Below, piece by piece: positions 45,667 through 55,499 of a DNA stretch of 64,000 bases. Source of the DNA: Geobacter sp. (lineage in GTDB: Bacteria; Desulfobacterota; Desulfuromonadia; Geobacterales; Pseudopelobacteraceae); assembly GCA_003574895.1 (NCBI GenBank), contig PJFB01000012.1, positions 62,001 through 126,000 on the forward strand. Direction: 5' to 3'. A program made the translations under genes and the position numbers. Below the pieces are notes generated by a model. It saw only the letters and a list, made by a program, of their open reading frames with translations, was not told where the DNA came from and made no database searches. The stretch's first letter is position 1, and every line of letters starts with the position of its first letter.

Positions 45667-45984
45667 TCAGTCTGAAGCTATGTTCTTGTCTATGATCTGC
45701 CGGAGCCGGTCGGGGTCGCTGCTTGATATCCGCACCCTCTTGTGGCGGGATGTTTCACCGGAAATAATCTCGACCGCTGATTTGCTCACGCCCAGCAATT
45801 CGGCCAGGAACTCGCGGCAAAGTTTGTTGGCCGCCCCCTCCACCGGAGGCGAGGTGAGCCTGACCTTCAGGGCGTTGTCCTGAGCCCCGCATACCTCATT
45901 CTTCGACGCCCGGGGCTGGATGTGAAGGTTGAGGACAATGGCGTCCTTCTGAACGGTGTAAAGTGCCGGTTCAGGTCGGCTCAT
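45667..45984 (-). CDS. DUF167 (YggU) family protein
   Basis: 105 residues. Matches DUF167: LNLHIQPRASKNEV, LKVRLTSPPVEGAANKLCREFLAELLGVSKSAVEIISGETSRHKRV. Function unknown. It is last in the yggT-divIVA-DUF167 operon and overlaps divIVA by 14 bases. Confidence 0.9.
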   Translation of the reverse strand: MSRPEPALYTVQKDAIVLNLHIQPRASKNEVCGAQDNALKVRLTSPPVEGAANKLCREFLAELLGVSKSAVEIISGETSRHKRVRISSSDPDRLRQIIDKNIASD

Positions 45985-46423
45985 CGCCGGATAGTTGGCG
46001 GGCGAAGCTGTCCAGAAGGCCCTTGAGGCTCATTTCGAACTGGATCTTTTGCCGGCGTATTTCTTCAATGCGGGTCTTGAGCTCGCCCAATTGCCGTTCA
46101 GAGTCGGCCACGATCCGCTCGGCCTTGATTTCTGCCTCAGATATGATCAGCGAGGCCTCTTTCTTGGCATTGGCTTTCATATCCTCGGTGATGCGCTGGG
46201 CCGCCAGCATGGTCTCGCGAAGGTCTTTCTCCTTCTCGGCCATGTCAAGCATATCGCGGCTCTGCCGGGCCTGCTGTTCCTTGAGTTCATTGTTCTCTCG
46301 GATCAGGTTCTCCATCTCACCAGCTACGGTTTGCAGGAATGCATCCACATCTTCCGGGTCGAGCCCGCCCAGCATCTTACCCTTGAACTGCTGCTGCTGA
46401 ATGTCAAGAGGAGTTATCTTCAT
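45971..46423 (-). CDS. DivIVA domain protein
   Basis: 150 residues. N-terminal DivIVA motif (MKITPLDIQQQQFKGKMLGGLDPEDVDAFLQTVAGEME) followed by a long coiled coil. Such proteins sit at curved membranes or the septum. It lies 5 bases after yggT. In Gram-negatives the exact role is open. Confidence 0.9.
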   Translation of the reverse strand: MKITPLDIQQQQFKGKMLGGLDPEDVDAFLQTVAGEMENLIRENNELKEQQARQSRDMLDMAEKEKDLRETMLAAQRITEDMKANAKKEASLIISEAEIKAERIVADSERQLGELKTRIEEIRRQKIQFEMSLKGLLDSFARQLSGDEPT

Positions 46424-46428
46424 CGTAT

Positions 46429-46767
46429 TCAGAACCCTTTCAAATCCAATCCCGCGGCGCTGCCAAAAGCAGTCCTCAGGTAGTAGATCGCTGTATCGAA
46501 TACCACAATCTGAACGACGTATATAAGGGCAAAAGCCACAATCGGCGAGATGTCCAGCGCCCCGGTATTCGGCATATAGCGCCTGATCCGCCGCAATAAC
46601 GGTTCAGTGACGCGATAAATGAAATTTACGATGGGATTATAGGGGTCCGGATTCACCCACGACAGCACGCACGCTGCTATCAATATGTACTTGTAGATCG
46701 TCAGCAGGCCGCTGGCCAGTTCCAGAATCACTGCCAAAGCCCTGAAAATGTTTGCCATGAGAACCAC
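46429..46767 (-). CDS. YggT family membrane protein
   Basis: 112 residues from a GTG that has GGAG eight bases upstream; the ATG at 46758 is too far from it. Two hydrophobic segments flank the YggT motif SWVNPDPYNPIVNFIYRVTEPLLRRIRRYMP. The family is linked to cell division and osmotic growth. First gene of the operon with divIVA and DUF167. Confidence 0.92.
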   Translation of the reverse strand: MVLMANIFRALAVILELASGLLTIYKYILIAACVLSWVNPDPYNPIVNFIYRVTEPLLRRIRRYMPNTGALDISPIVAFALIYVVQIVVFDTAIYYLRTAFGSAAGLDLKGF

Positions 46768-46935
46768 GATAGACGCTCCTGAGAAATTCCAATTTCAAAC
46801 CAAAGATGAGGGGGATAGGCTACGAAATCGTATAAATCAGTACGCTGAGAAACCGAAGACGAGCCAACGTAGATAGCGCTTTGATTTGGGATCGGAATAA
46901 GGTTACCAAACTGGCTAACTATGCCCTAAAGCATG

Positions 46936-47036
46936 TATAATGTCAAAGCAACAATGACTGGCGCGCTTGCCTTCCGGGCGCGGCTCTGATATAAACGCTA
47001 CCAGGGTAAGGGCGGCAATCAGCCGCCTTATTTTTT
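46936..47036 (+). promoter_or_regulatory. Leader of suhB with promoter -10 and terminator-like hairpin
   Basis: TATAAT at 46936-46941 is the -10; no good -35 is seen. A hairpin AAGGGCGGC-AATCA-GCCGCCTTA (47008-47030) runs into TTTTTT, just before the GGAGG of suhB. A transcript started here would end after about 90 nt unless read-through occurs, so the leader could be an attenuator or short RNA. No known riboswitch matched. The rest of the 46768-47047 gap shows nothing clear. Confidence 0.5.
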
Positions 47037-47047
47037 GGAGGCTGGCC

Positions 47048-47848
47048 ATGGATAATCGGCAGATATACCTGGATGCCGCAGTCGAGGCGGCCCTTGCAGC
47101 CGGCGCATTCCAGCGCTACCGCTTCGCTTCGCAGCTTGCCATAGACATGAAGGGTGACAAGAATCTGGTCACAGAGGTGGATCGGGAGTCGGAACGGATG
47201 ATCGTGTCATGCTTGCAGGCGCGTTTTCCCGAACACAATATCGTGGCGGAAGAAGGCGAATACGCCCAGGGACCCTCGCCCTTTCGCTGGATAATAGATC
47301 CGCTGGACGGCACGACCAACTATGCCCACGGCTTCCCCTGGTTCTGCGTTTCCATCGGCCTGGAAGAGGCGGGAGAGTTGCTGGCGGGAGTGGTCTACAA
47401 TCCGCTCCAAGAGGAGCTGTTCACGGCCACCAAGGGTGGTGGAGCCTATCTGAACGGTCATCGGCTGCAGGTCTCTTCCCGGTCTCCACTGCGGGATACC
47501 TTGCTGGCCACCGGCTTCCCCTACGATTGCGCAACTGATCCGGCCAACAACTTTGCCGATTTCATCGCCTTCCAGAAGACTGCCCGTGGTATTCGTCGTG
47601 CCGGGGCCGCGGCCCTGGACCTGGCCGGCGTGGCCTCCGGCCGCCTGGACGGTTTCTGGGAGCTCAAGCTCAAGGCGTGGGATGTGGCGGCCGGCGTGCT
47701 TCTGGTCCGGGAGGCAGGGGGCACGGTAAGCACCTTTGACGGATCCACATATGACATTTTCAATGACCGCATTGTGGCCAGTAACGGTTTGATCCATAAG
47801 GAGATGGTGGCAATGCTGACTTCAGGAGACAAGGGAGGTGCGCCATGA
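47048..47848 (+). CDS. suhB: Inositol monophosphatase family protein
   Basis: 266 residues from the ATG six bases after GGAGG. Metal site residues: E68/E69 (VAEEGE) and DPLDGTTN (84-91), plus the late WDVAAGVLLVREAGG block. Hydrolyses inositol-1-phosphate or similar sugar phosphates. Upstream lies a terminator-like leader. It overlaps the following membrane-protein gene by ATGA. Confidence 0.94.
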   Translation: MDNRQIYLDAAVEAALAAGAFQRYRFASQLAIDMKGDKNLVTEVDRESERMIVSCLQARFPEHNIVAEEGEYAQGPSPFRWIIDPLDGTTNYAHGFPWFCVSIGLEEAGELLAGVVYNPLQEELFTATKGGGAYLNGHRLQVSSRSPLRDTLLATGFPYDCATDPANNFADFIAFQKTARGIRRAGAAALDLAGVASGRLDGFWELKLKAWDVAAGVLLVREAGGTVSTFDGSTYDIFNDRIVASNGLIHKEMVAMLTSGDKGGAP

Positions 47849-48162
47849 AAAAGAAGAGAATCGCCTTGCTGCTGAATGCGTTCATCCTGCCGGGCCTGGG
47901 CCAACTCTATCTCGGCCGCAAGGTCATGGGAATCGCCATCGTCATGGTCCTCAACCTGCTGCTGCTGATCGCGCTGTTCGTGGTGCTGAAGGGGTTGTCG
48001 CCGGTCATAGCCGCAAAAATGGCATCGGGCGCGCTCGACACCAACCAGGTGCTGGCGGCACTGCACAATGTTGCCGGCTTCGGCAAGGGCGTGCTGTCTT
48101 CCATTATCCTGGTATGGGTCTTTGCGTTGGTGGATCTTGTCAGGCACTGGGCAGATCCCTGA
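47845..48162 (+). CDS. Small two-helix membrane protein
   Basis: 105 residues. Starts KKKRIALLLNAFILPGLGQLYLGRKVMG, the pattern of TM2-like proteins (a 'GLGQxYLG' turn between hydrophobic parts), then a strong helix (about 32-52) and a C-terminal one (about 83-100). Function unknown. Coupled to suhB. Confidence 0.8.
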   Translation: MKKKRIALLLNAFILPGLGQLYLGRKVMGIAIVMVLNLLLLIALFVVLKGLSPVIAAKMASGALDTNQVLAALHNVAGFGKGVLSSIILVWVFALVDLVRHWADP

Positions 48163-48220
48163 TGGTCGGCGGTGCTCAGCGGACATGTGTCGAATTCGCT
48201 GCATACTCCATGCATTCCAT

Positions 48221-48250
48221 TTGACAAACAGCGTTATTTTGTGAGATAAG
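48221..48250 (+). promoter_or_regulatory. Possible sigma-70 promoter of fabH
   Basis: TTGACA (48221-48226), 18 bases, GATAAG (48245-48250), 57 bases before the fabH start. Confidence 0.4.
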
Positions 48251-48306
48251 TAAAAAACTTTATCCCTAATGAAATCATCACCGTAACAAACGAAAGTGGA
48301 GATACA

Positions 48307-49290
48307 ATGATCATATCAAAAATCATCGGAAGCGGCTCGTGCATGCCCGAAAGGGTAATTCCCAACAGCCACTTCGATTACCTGGTGGAGAACGCCGACG
48401 AATGGATCTTCACCCGCACCGGCATCCGCGAACGCCGGTTTGCCCATGCCGACCAGGCCACCTCGGACCTGGCCACCATAGCGGCCAAAAATGCCCTGGA
48501 ATCGGCTGGCCTCTCTGCGGAAGACATAGACTGTATCGTTGTCGGCACCTCAACGCCAGATATGAGTCTGCCCTCCACCGCATGTATGGTTCAGGAGAAC
48601 ATCGCTGCAAAGAATGCTTTTGCCTTCGACATCAACGCGGTTTGTTCCAGCTTTGTCTATGCCATGGAAATCGCCGACAATTTCATCAAATGCGGCAAAT
48701 ACAAAACCGTCATGGCCATCGGGGCGGACACTTACTCCAAGATACTTGATTTCAACGACAAGTCCACTTGTCCGCTGTTCGGCGACGGTGCCGGAGCGGC
48801 CATCCTCAGCAGCGGTGGCGACGAGAAAACCGGCATTCAGCATACCTACATGCGCAGTGACGGCAAGGGGTGGCCGCTGATTCAGGTACCCTCCTCCGGC
48901 TCCCGCAAACCGATTACCCCCGAGACGATCGAAGCCCGCGAAATCTTCTTTCAGATGGCCGGCAAGCAGGTCTATATCTTTGCCACCGATGTCATTCCCG
49001 ACATCATCAACACACTCTGTAAAAAAGCCGGCATTACGCCGACTGATCTGGATTACATCATCCCGCACCAGGCCAACGTACGCATGATTGATTTTATCTC
49101 CAAAAAAAGCGGCTTTCCAAAAGAACGCTTCCTGCTCAACCTGGATCGTATGGGAAATACCTCGGCCGCCTCGGTGGCCCTGGTTTTGGACGAAAACCGG
49201 CGTAACGGCACCATCAAACCGGGCAATCTGGTGTTGGCCATGGGTTTCGGCGGCGGCTTGACCTGGGGTGGCCTGCTGATCCGCTTCTGA
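48307..49290 (+). CDS. fabH: 3-oxoacyl-ACP synthase III (FabH-like)
   Basis: 327 residues. Catalytic triad C113 (AVCSSF), H254 (PHQAN) and N284 (GNTSAAS). Ends with GFGGGLTWGGLLIRF, typical of FabH. It condenses an acyl-CoA with malonyl-ACP. It stands alone, far from other fab genes, and could be a special-purpose homologue. Confidence 0.93.
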   Translation: MIISKIIGSGSCMPERVIPNSHFDYLVENADEWIFTRTGIRERRFAHADQATSDLATIAAKNALESAGLSAEDIDCIVVGTSTPDMSLPSTACMVQENIAAKNAFAFDINAVCSSFVYAMEIADNFIKCGKYKTVMAIGADTYSKILDFNDKSTCPLFGDGAGAAILSSGGDEKTGIQHTYMRSDGKGWPLIQVPSSGSRKPITPETIEAREIFFQMAGKQVYIFATDVIPDIINTLCKKAGITPTDLDYIIPHQANVRMIDFISKKSGFPKERFLLNLDRMGNTSAASVALVLDENRRNGTIKPGNLVLAMGFGGGLTWGGLLIRF

Positions 49291-49306
49291 TTGTAACCAA
49301 AAACAC

Positions 49307-49353
49307 GGCGATGGAGTTCGCCAAAACCGCTTGCAAAAGCTGATGACTCCTGC
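49307..49353 (+). promoter_or_regulatory. Fluoride riboswitch (crcB motif)
   Basis: The conserved parts are in order: GGCGATGG, TTCGCC, AAACCGC, GCTGATGACTCCTGC. This is the fluoride aptamer, with the pseudoknot strand overlapping the left arm of the terminator that follows. It lies directly upstream of crcB, the classic target. Confidence 0.92.
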
Positions 49354-49386
49354 CCTTCAAACCGAGGGCAGGAGTTTTCGTTTTTC
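49346..49386 (+). terminator. Expression-platform terminator of the fluoride riboswitch
   Basis: ACTCCTGCCCT pairs with AGGGCAGGAGT-type sequence (49363-49375), followed by TTTTCGTTTTT. Fluoride binding should stabilise the aptamer and prevent this stem, allowing crcB transcription. Confidence 0.9.
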
Positions 49387-49403
49387 CCGGGGAGGGTGAT
49401 AAT

Positions 49404-49781
49404 ATGAAAACAGCCGCTATGATTGCCCTGTTTTGCGCCGGCGGGGGGCTTACCCGCTACTACCTCTCGGGGTGGGTCTACGGCCTCCTGGGCCGGGCCT
49501 TTCCCTACGGCACCTTTGCCGTCAACATCATCGGCTCCTATTTCATCGGCCTGGTCATGGAACTCGGCCTGACCAGCACCGTTATCCCCGACACATTGCG
49601 CATCGGCCTGACCGTCGGTTTCATGGGCGGCTTGACGACCTTTTCCTCCTTCAGCTATGAAACCTTCAAATTGCTGGAGGACGGCCAATTCTTAATGGCC
49701 TTCACCAATATCCTGGCAAGCGTGGCGGTTTGCCTGGCGTTTACCTGGCTGGGGATCATTACCGTTCGGACGATTTCCTGA
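49404..49781 (+). CDS. crcB: Fluoride channel CrcB/Fluc
   Basis: 125 residues, four membrane helices. Motifs GGGLTRYYLSGW at the start, FAVNIIGSYFIGL, and GFMGGLTTFSSFSYE. Works as a dual-topology dimer exporting fluoride. Controlled by the riboswitch just upstream; followed by DUF190, a frequent partner. Confidence 0.96.
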   Translation: MKTAAMIALFCAGGGLTRYYLSGWVYGLLGRAFPYGTFAVNIIGSYFIGLVMELGLTSTVIPDTLRIGLTVGFMGGLTTFSSFSYETFKLLEDGQFLMAFTNILASVAVCLAFTWLGIITVRTIS

Positions 49782-49828
49782 CCCGAATAAACGGGATAAG
49801 TGTTTCTAACTTACTAAGGAGACAGGCA

Positions 49829-50176
49829 ATGACAAAACTGGTAGGCGAAAATGTACTGATGCGGATCTTTATCGGGGAGAGTGATCGCTATGGCCGCAAA
49901 CCCCTTTACGAGGCACTGGTCGAACTCCTGCGCAAGGAGGGTTTTGCCGGGGCAACGGTCTTGCGCGGCCTGTGCGGCTTTGGCGCCCACAGCGTCTTCC
50001 ATACCCAGAAACTGCTGGATCTTTCCGCAGACCTGCCGTTGATTGTCGAGGTGGTGGACAGCCAGGAGAAGATCAACGCCATCATGCCGCGCATCGACGA
50101 GATGATGGGTGGCGGCATGATTACCCTGGAAAAGGCTACCGTGATCCGCTATTCTCCCGATCCCAAGAAGCCGTAA
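49829..50176 (+). CDS. DUF190 family protein
   Basis: 115 residues from the ATG seven bases after AAGGAG. DUF190 pattern: LMRIFIGESDRYGRKPLYEALVELLRKEGFAGATVLRG and GFGAHS. PII-like fold by family knowledge; often found with crcB, suggesting a fluoride role. The last 41 bases overlap the convergent methyltransferase gene. Confidence 0.92.
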   Translation: MTKLVGENVLMRIFIGESDRYGRKPLYEALVELLRKEGFAGATVLRGLCGFGAHSVFHTQKLLDLSADLPLIVEVVDSQEKINAIMPRIDEMMGGGMITLEKATVIRYSPDPKKP

Positions 50177-51211
50177 TCTGCATGGCGGCGACCCCTTCGC
50201 CCGCTTCAGTCACTATCAAACCGCATTCCTTGCACAGAGCCCCGAGGAACTCCCCGGGGTTCTGTTTTTTCCACCCGCCGTGAAAATGATCCGCCGCCAG
50301 CAGCACCCCTCCCGGCGCCAGCAGCGCCGCCAGGTTTGCCACGACCCGCCGCAGGCCGTTGTGCCGGTTGATGATCGGCCCTCCCAGCAGGCCGTTACAG
50401 AGGATCAGGTCGTATCCATGGGTTGAGGGCCGTTGCAGAAGATCGGCTTGCCTGAAGAGCAACGCCGAGTCCGCTCCCAGCTCGAAAACCGGTCCGGCCC
50501 ATGAGCGGAACAACCGTTCCCTGTGCGGGTCATGGGGAAAGGACCCGTGAGCAGCGGCCCAGATCTCCAATGGCTCAAGGGTCCACCCTTCGATGGCAAA
50601 TTGATCGGGCCGCCACCCCCCGTCCAATAACAGGCGCGCCAAGCCATAGCATCCGGCGCCATCCCCGCAGGCCGCGTCCAGGCAACGCAATGGCTCACCC
50701 CGCTTTTTTGACAACCACTCCCGAATGAACTCCTCCTGTTTGGGATAGCGAACAACTCCTCCGTAGAAACGGCGCGGCAGAAAGGAGGCAAAGATGAACT
50801 CCTGCAACAGGTTACGGTTATCAAGAAGCGCAGCAAGGATCCGGGCCGGATTGGCGCCGAGCTGGAACTTCGGCGGCAAGGCGCTGAATGCGTCGGCCCA
50901 ACTCAGGGCGTCATGGAAGGGGGTGCTGGAGAGGATCGGCGGATAGGCCAGGGCGGAACAGTAAAGGCGGTTGAAGCAGCCGGCAACCTCTTTTATGGGG
51001 AGGTACATCTCACTCTGGCAGCGGATCTCCGGGGTGACGACCAGTCCGGGCGCCGGCAGCGGGGCGGGGCTGGTGGCGGCATAGACCAGGAAACGGTCAT
51101 TCAGGCGCTTGATGGCCCTTTGAAAGGATGCCGACCTGTGGGGTGCAACAAGCAGCAGTTCAAGGTGCCGCCGGGCGACTTCCGGATCAAGGGACGGCCG
51201 GAAACCGACCA

Positions 51212-51212
<1 letters not shown>
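50136..51212 (-). CDS. CheR-like SAM-dependent methyltransferase
   Basis: 358 residues from the ATG sharing one base with the mqnE stop (TGATG). SAM motif LDAACGDGAGCYG and a late APGGVLLAADHFHGG block; the layout resembles CheR-type enzymes, but the N-terminal 150 residues are not recognised. Co-translated with mqnE, so a link to menaquinone synthesis is possible but unproven. Confidence 0.8.
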
Positions 51213-52291
<1,079 letters not shown>

Positions 52292-52561
52292 GGCTGGAAG
52301 TTTACGGGAAACAGGGCAACGGTTCAAGGGTTTTGTCGTGCCGATTCACCTCCAACAGACAATGGCCATGATCAAAATTACTTTTCCCGGCTTTTCTGAT
52401 AAAGTATCTTCAACAATGTCTGCAAACCGTCAAGGCTTGTTCCGCGCCGATAACTCCCGGATGGCGCATCATGACCCAGGTCATGGCAATCGACGTAAAA
52501 CTCAACTATCGAGATGCTGACAAGCTGAAAATAGCGACTCGCCAACTATTCAAAGGACAAT

Positions 52562-53839
52562 ATGAAAACAAAAAAACGGATCGTCATTGTAGGAATGGGG
52601 TTCGGAGGAATCCGTGCGGCAAACGCCCTGGCGGGCAAAGGGCACGAAATCGTGCTGGTGGACCGGAACAATTACCACCTGTTCCAGCCATTGCTTTACC
52701 AGGTGGCAACGGCCGGACTGGAACAGGAATCCATCGCCTATTCTGTGCGGGCCATGGCCCGCAAATGGCCAGGAACGCGCTTCCACCTGTCCGAGGTGAT
52801 TGGCGTGGATTTCGCCCGGCGCGAGGTGCGGACCGACAATGGCTCAATTCCATACGACTACCTAGTGATCGGTGCCGGCAGCGTTACCAATCACTTCGGC
52901 CTCCATTCGGTGGAGCGCTACTCCTTCGACCTCAAGGAACTGACCGATGGAGAAAGGCTCCGCAACCACATCCTGACCGCCTTTGAACGGGCGGTCAATG
53001 AGCCTGACCCGTCCCGGAAACGGGCGCTGATGACCTTTGTCATTGTCGGCGGCGGGCCCACCGGGGTCGAGTTTGCCGGTGCCCTGATCGAGCTGGTCCA
53101 TTTCGTCCTGGCCAAGGACTACCCGGAGCTGAGCACCCATGCGGCCAGGGTGGTGCTGGTGGAGGCCACCGACATGCTGCTGGCGGCCATGCCCGAGCAA
53201 CTGCGCACCTATACCCTGAAAAAACTGCGCAGCATGTCGGTGGAGGTGTTGCTCAACTCCAGGGTGGTGGATGCCGGGCCGGAGCGGGTCGTCATGCATG
53301 ACGGCGCCGTCATCCCCGCCCACACCCTGTTCTGGTCGGCCGGGGTCAAGGCCGCACCCCTGGCTGCGACACTGGGCTTGCCGGCCAGGCCTGGAGGGAG
53401 AATCCAGCCGGAGCCGGACCTGACTCTCCCCAATCACCCCGAAGTCTTCGTCATAGGCGATATGGCCTATCTGGAGCAGGACGGCGCGGCGCTGCCAATG
53501 ACGGCGCCCGTTGCCATGCAGATGGGCATCTACGCCGGGAAAGCCATACTGGCAAAGGAAGCCGGGACCCAAATGCCCCCCTTTCGCTACCACGACAAAG
53601 GGAGCATGGCCACCATCGGCCGCAATGCCGCCGTGGCCAGCGCATTCGGCATGAACTTCCGGGGCTATCTCGCCTGGCTGGTCTGGCTGCTGCTCCACCT
53701 CTACTACCTGATCGGCTTCCGCAACCGCATCGTTGTCATGCTCAACTGGGTCTGGTACTACTGGTTCCACGAACGACAGGTGCGTCTGATCACCAGGCGC
53801 GAGGTGGAGGTGGATGCAAATCGTAGTGGGGGTATTTGA
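52562..53839 (+). CDS. ndh: Type II NADH dehydrogenase (NDH-2)
   Basis: 425 residues. FAD-binding GxGxxG (VIVGMGFGGIRAA, about 8-20), NAD-binding FVIVGGGPTGVEFAG (about 160-174), and the FAD-contacting FVIGDMA. A hydrophobic C-terminal part (GYLAWLVWLLLHLYYLIGF) binds the membrane. Oxidises NADH to reduce quinone without pumping. SD AAAGGA precedes the ATG. Confidence 0.95.
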   Translation: MKTKKRIVIVGMGFGGIRAANALAGKGHEIVLVDRNNYHLFQPLLYQVATAGLEQESIAYSVRAMARKWPGTRFHLSEVIGVDFARREVRTDNGSIPYDYLVIGAGSVTNHFGLHSVERYSFDLKELTDGERLRNHILTAFERAVNEPDPSRKRALMTFVIVGGGPTGVEFAGALIELVHFVLAKDYPELSTHAARVVLVEATDMLLAAMPEQLRTYTLKKLRSMSVEVLLNSRVVDAGPERVVMHDGAVIPAHTLFWSAGVKAAPLAATLGLPARPGGRIQPEPDLTLPNHPEVFVIGDMAYLEQDGAALPMTAPVAMQMGIYAGKAILAKEAGTQMPPFRYHDKGSMATIGRNAAVASAFGMNFRGYLAWLVWLLLHLYYLIGFRNRIVVMLNWVWYYWFHERQVRLITRREVEVDANRSGGI

Positions 53840-53913
53840 GCCATTGCAACTTTGATCGTCTGAGGGGGCCACTTCCAAGACACTTCCGGAATGTAATTCA
53901 CTGGAGAATGGCG

Positions 53914-54762
53914 TTATTCTTCTTCAACTTTCAGCAGTTTCCGCTTCACCCTTTCCGGTAGTTCCTTGTAATTAACACGCGTTGAGACACGCCGTCCCGA
54001 TTTCTGCTCCAGATCACGCCGGGCACTGCCAGCCACGGTGCCGCCTTCCACCGAGGCGTCGAGGTTTTCATCATACCCCTGGGCATCGCGGTTGCGGGCG
54101 ATCTCGGTGGTGGATGCCTCCCCCAGCATGGTGAAGATCAGCTCCAGGTCGGTCATGTGATCGCGCAGATTATCACGCTGTTTGTCCAGGGCCTTGAATT
54201 CCTTGTATTCCGATGGGGTCATGCCGAAGGTGGCTCGGCTGATCTCGGCGGTGAGGATGGAGTACTCCCGTTGTTCCCTGACGCCGCGCTTTTGCCATTC
54301 GTTGGTCAACTCATCCCGGATCGCGATACCGCGCACCCGCTTTTCAATCCACTCGTCGCTGTATCCTTTGGCCTTGTACAACTCCCGCATCCGCTTTGCG
54401 GCGAGTTCCGGGTTTTCAATTTCCTCCAGCCGTTCGTAGCCGACTCGCGCCAGCCAACGTTTGAAGGGTTCCGCCTTGGGGGAAGGAATGGACTGGATGA
54501 TGCGCAGAAGTCCTTCGGCGTGGGAGCAGTCCGTTTTCCGCAGTTTGCCATCCGGCGCTTCAAGTTTGAACTGTCGACAAATTGTCGACAGTTCAATTCC
54601 GTTGATCTTCTCCCGTTGCTTTATGCGATACCAATAGTCCCTGGGATTAGGGCTGTCGGTTAGGGCCGCAACCACATCGATAACCGAAAAAAACCACTTT
54701 TGCTCCTTTTCATCCCAGATAGAGCGAATCTGTTTTAATTCAAACAGCTTGATATTACTCAT
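53914..54762 (-). CDS. Bro-N domain protein (antirepressor-like)
   Basis: 282 residues. N-terminal Bro-N/KilA-type domain (IRSIWDEKEQKWFFSVIDVVAALTDSPNPRDYWYRIKQRE). The middle resembles the DinD/antirepressor tail (PKAEPFKRWLARVGYERLEEIENPELAAKRMRELYKAKGYSDEWIEKR). Such proteins occur in phages and as chromosomal stress genes. With hicAB next door it looks like an acquired patch. Confidence 0.88.
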   Translation of the reverse strand: MSNIKLFELKQIRSIWDEKEQKWFFSVIDVVAALTDSPNPRDYWYRIKQREKINGIELSTICRQFKLEAPDGKLRKTDCSHAEGLLRIIQSIPSPKAEPFKRWLARVGYERLEEIENPELAAKRMRELYKAKGYSDEWIEKRVRGIAIRDELTNEWQKRGVREQREYSILTAEISRATFGMTPSEYKEFKALDKQRDNLRDHMTDLELIFTMLGEASTTEIARNRDAQGYDENLDASVEGGTVAGSARRDLEQKSGRRVSTRVNYKELPERVKRKLLKVEEE

Positions 54763-54860
54763 GGGTTGCCTCGCGATAAAGATTCATGTGCTCCAACTAA
54801 GATGCCTATGTCGTACCCTTCATCTCGCAAATCAACGATTGCTTAACCATCACGCCCTGC

Positions 54861-55193
54861 TCAACAGACATTGGCGGTCAGGTGTTGTAACTGCTCATTT
54901 ACCCAACTGTTGATACTTTCCCCTGACTGCTTGGCCGCTATATACACCTTGCGGTGTAGGTCTGGAGAAAACCGTAACATGAATTTGCCGGTAAATGGCT
55001 TTTCAGGCGCATGCCCAAGCTGGGCGCAGAAATCGATATAATCGTCAACCGATTCCTTGAATGCCTGCTTGATCTCTTCAACGGTCGTTCCCTGGAAGGT
55101 GATCACATCGCGCAGGCCGATTACCTCACCATGGAAAATTTCCGCGTCGTCGTCATACTCAACCCTGCCGGAATACCCTTTATACTGCATCAT
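54861..55193 (-). CDS. hicB: HicB-family antitoxin
   Basis: 110 residues. N-terminal HicB fold (YSGRVEYDDDAEIFHGEVIGLRDVITFQGTTVEEIKQAFKESVDDY) and a C-terminal ribbon-helix-helix (KFMLRFSPDLHRKVYIAAKQSGESINSWVNEQL). Its start overlaps the hicA stop (ATGA). The RHH part probably binds the operator upstream of hicA. Confidence 0.93.
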   Translation of the reverse strand: MMQYKGYSGRVEYDDDAEIFHGEVIGLRDVITFQGTTVEEIKQAFKESVDDYIDFCAQLGHAPEKPFTGKFMLRFSPDLHRKVYIAAKQSGESINSWVNEQLQHLTANVC

Positions 55194-55393
55194 GGCCGAA
55201 TACCCCCTTCCTCGAGAAAACGGCGTACCGATTTCACCGCGCCCTTATCAGTTTCCTTTTTTGGGTGTGGCCGGTGGAAAGTAGCCTTGATCCCGTTCAG
55301 AAAAAATCTGACACGGGAGCCGTTTCCCTCAAATCGTTCAGCACCCAAAGCCACAAGCAACGCTTCTATGTCATCCCATACAATACCTGGCAT
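55190..55393 (-). CDS. hicA: HicA-family toxin
   Basis: 67 residues from ATG; a GTG lies directly before it. dsRBD-like HicA pattern: IEALLVALGAERFEGNGSRVRFFLNGIKATFHRPHP...VKSVRRFLEEGGI, with the catalytic His likely in TFHRPHP. Homologues of this subgroup usually carry about 20 more N-terminal residues, so it may be shortened. No clear ribosome site; the operator abuts the start, so the mRNA may be nearly leaderless. Confidence 0.88.
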   Translation of the reverse strand: MPGIVWDDIEALLVALGAERFEGNGSRVRFFLNGIKATFHRPHPKKETDKGAVKSVRRFLEEGGIRP

Positions 55394-55402
55394 CACAAGA
55401 TG

Positions 55403-55421
55403 ATACTATTGTAAATAGTAT
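55403..55421. promoter_or_regulatory. Operator-like palindrome of hicAB
   Basis: A perfect dyad, ATACTAT-TGTAA-ATAGTAT, with extended imperfect arms, ten bases upstream of hicA. A fit site for the HicB ribbon-helix-helix domain. Confidence 0.65.
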
Positions 55422-55439
55422 TATCAAAGGCATGTACAA

Positions 55440-55475
55440 AGAAAAAGGCGCGAAGCCGAAGCCCCGCGCCTTATT
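55440..55475 (-). terminator. Terminator of hcp
   Basis: Read on the minus strand: AAGGCGCGG, loop, CGCGCCTT followed by TTTCTTT, just after the hcp stop. Strong stem. Confidence 0.85.
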
Positions 55476-55499
55476 CCGTTACTGCATGTTTAATGTAAC

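Noticed and set aside
54775-54855. Short minus-strand open stretch upstream of the Bro-N gene
   Set aside because: Only about 27 codons between stops; could be a remnant but cannot be supported.
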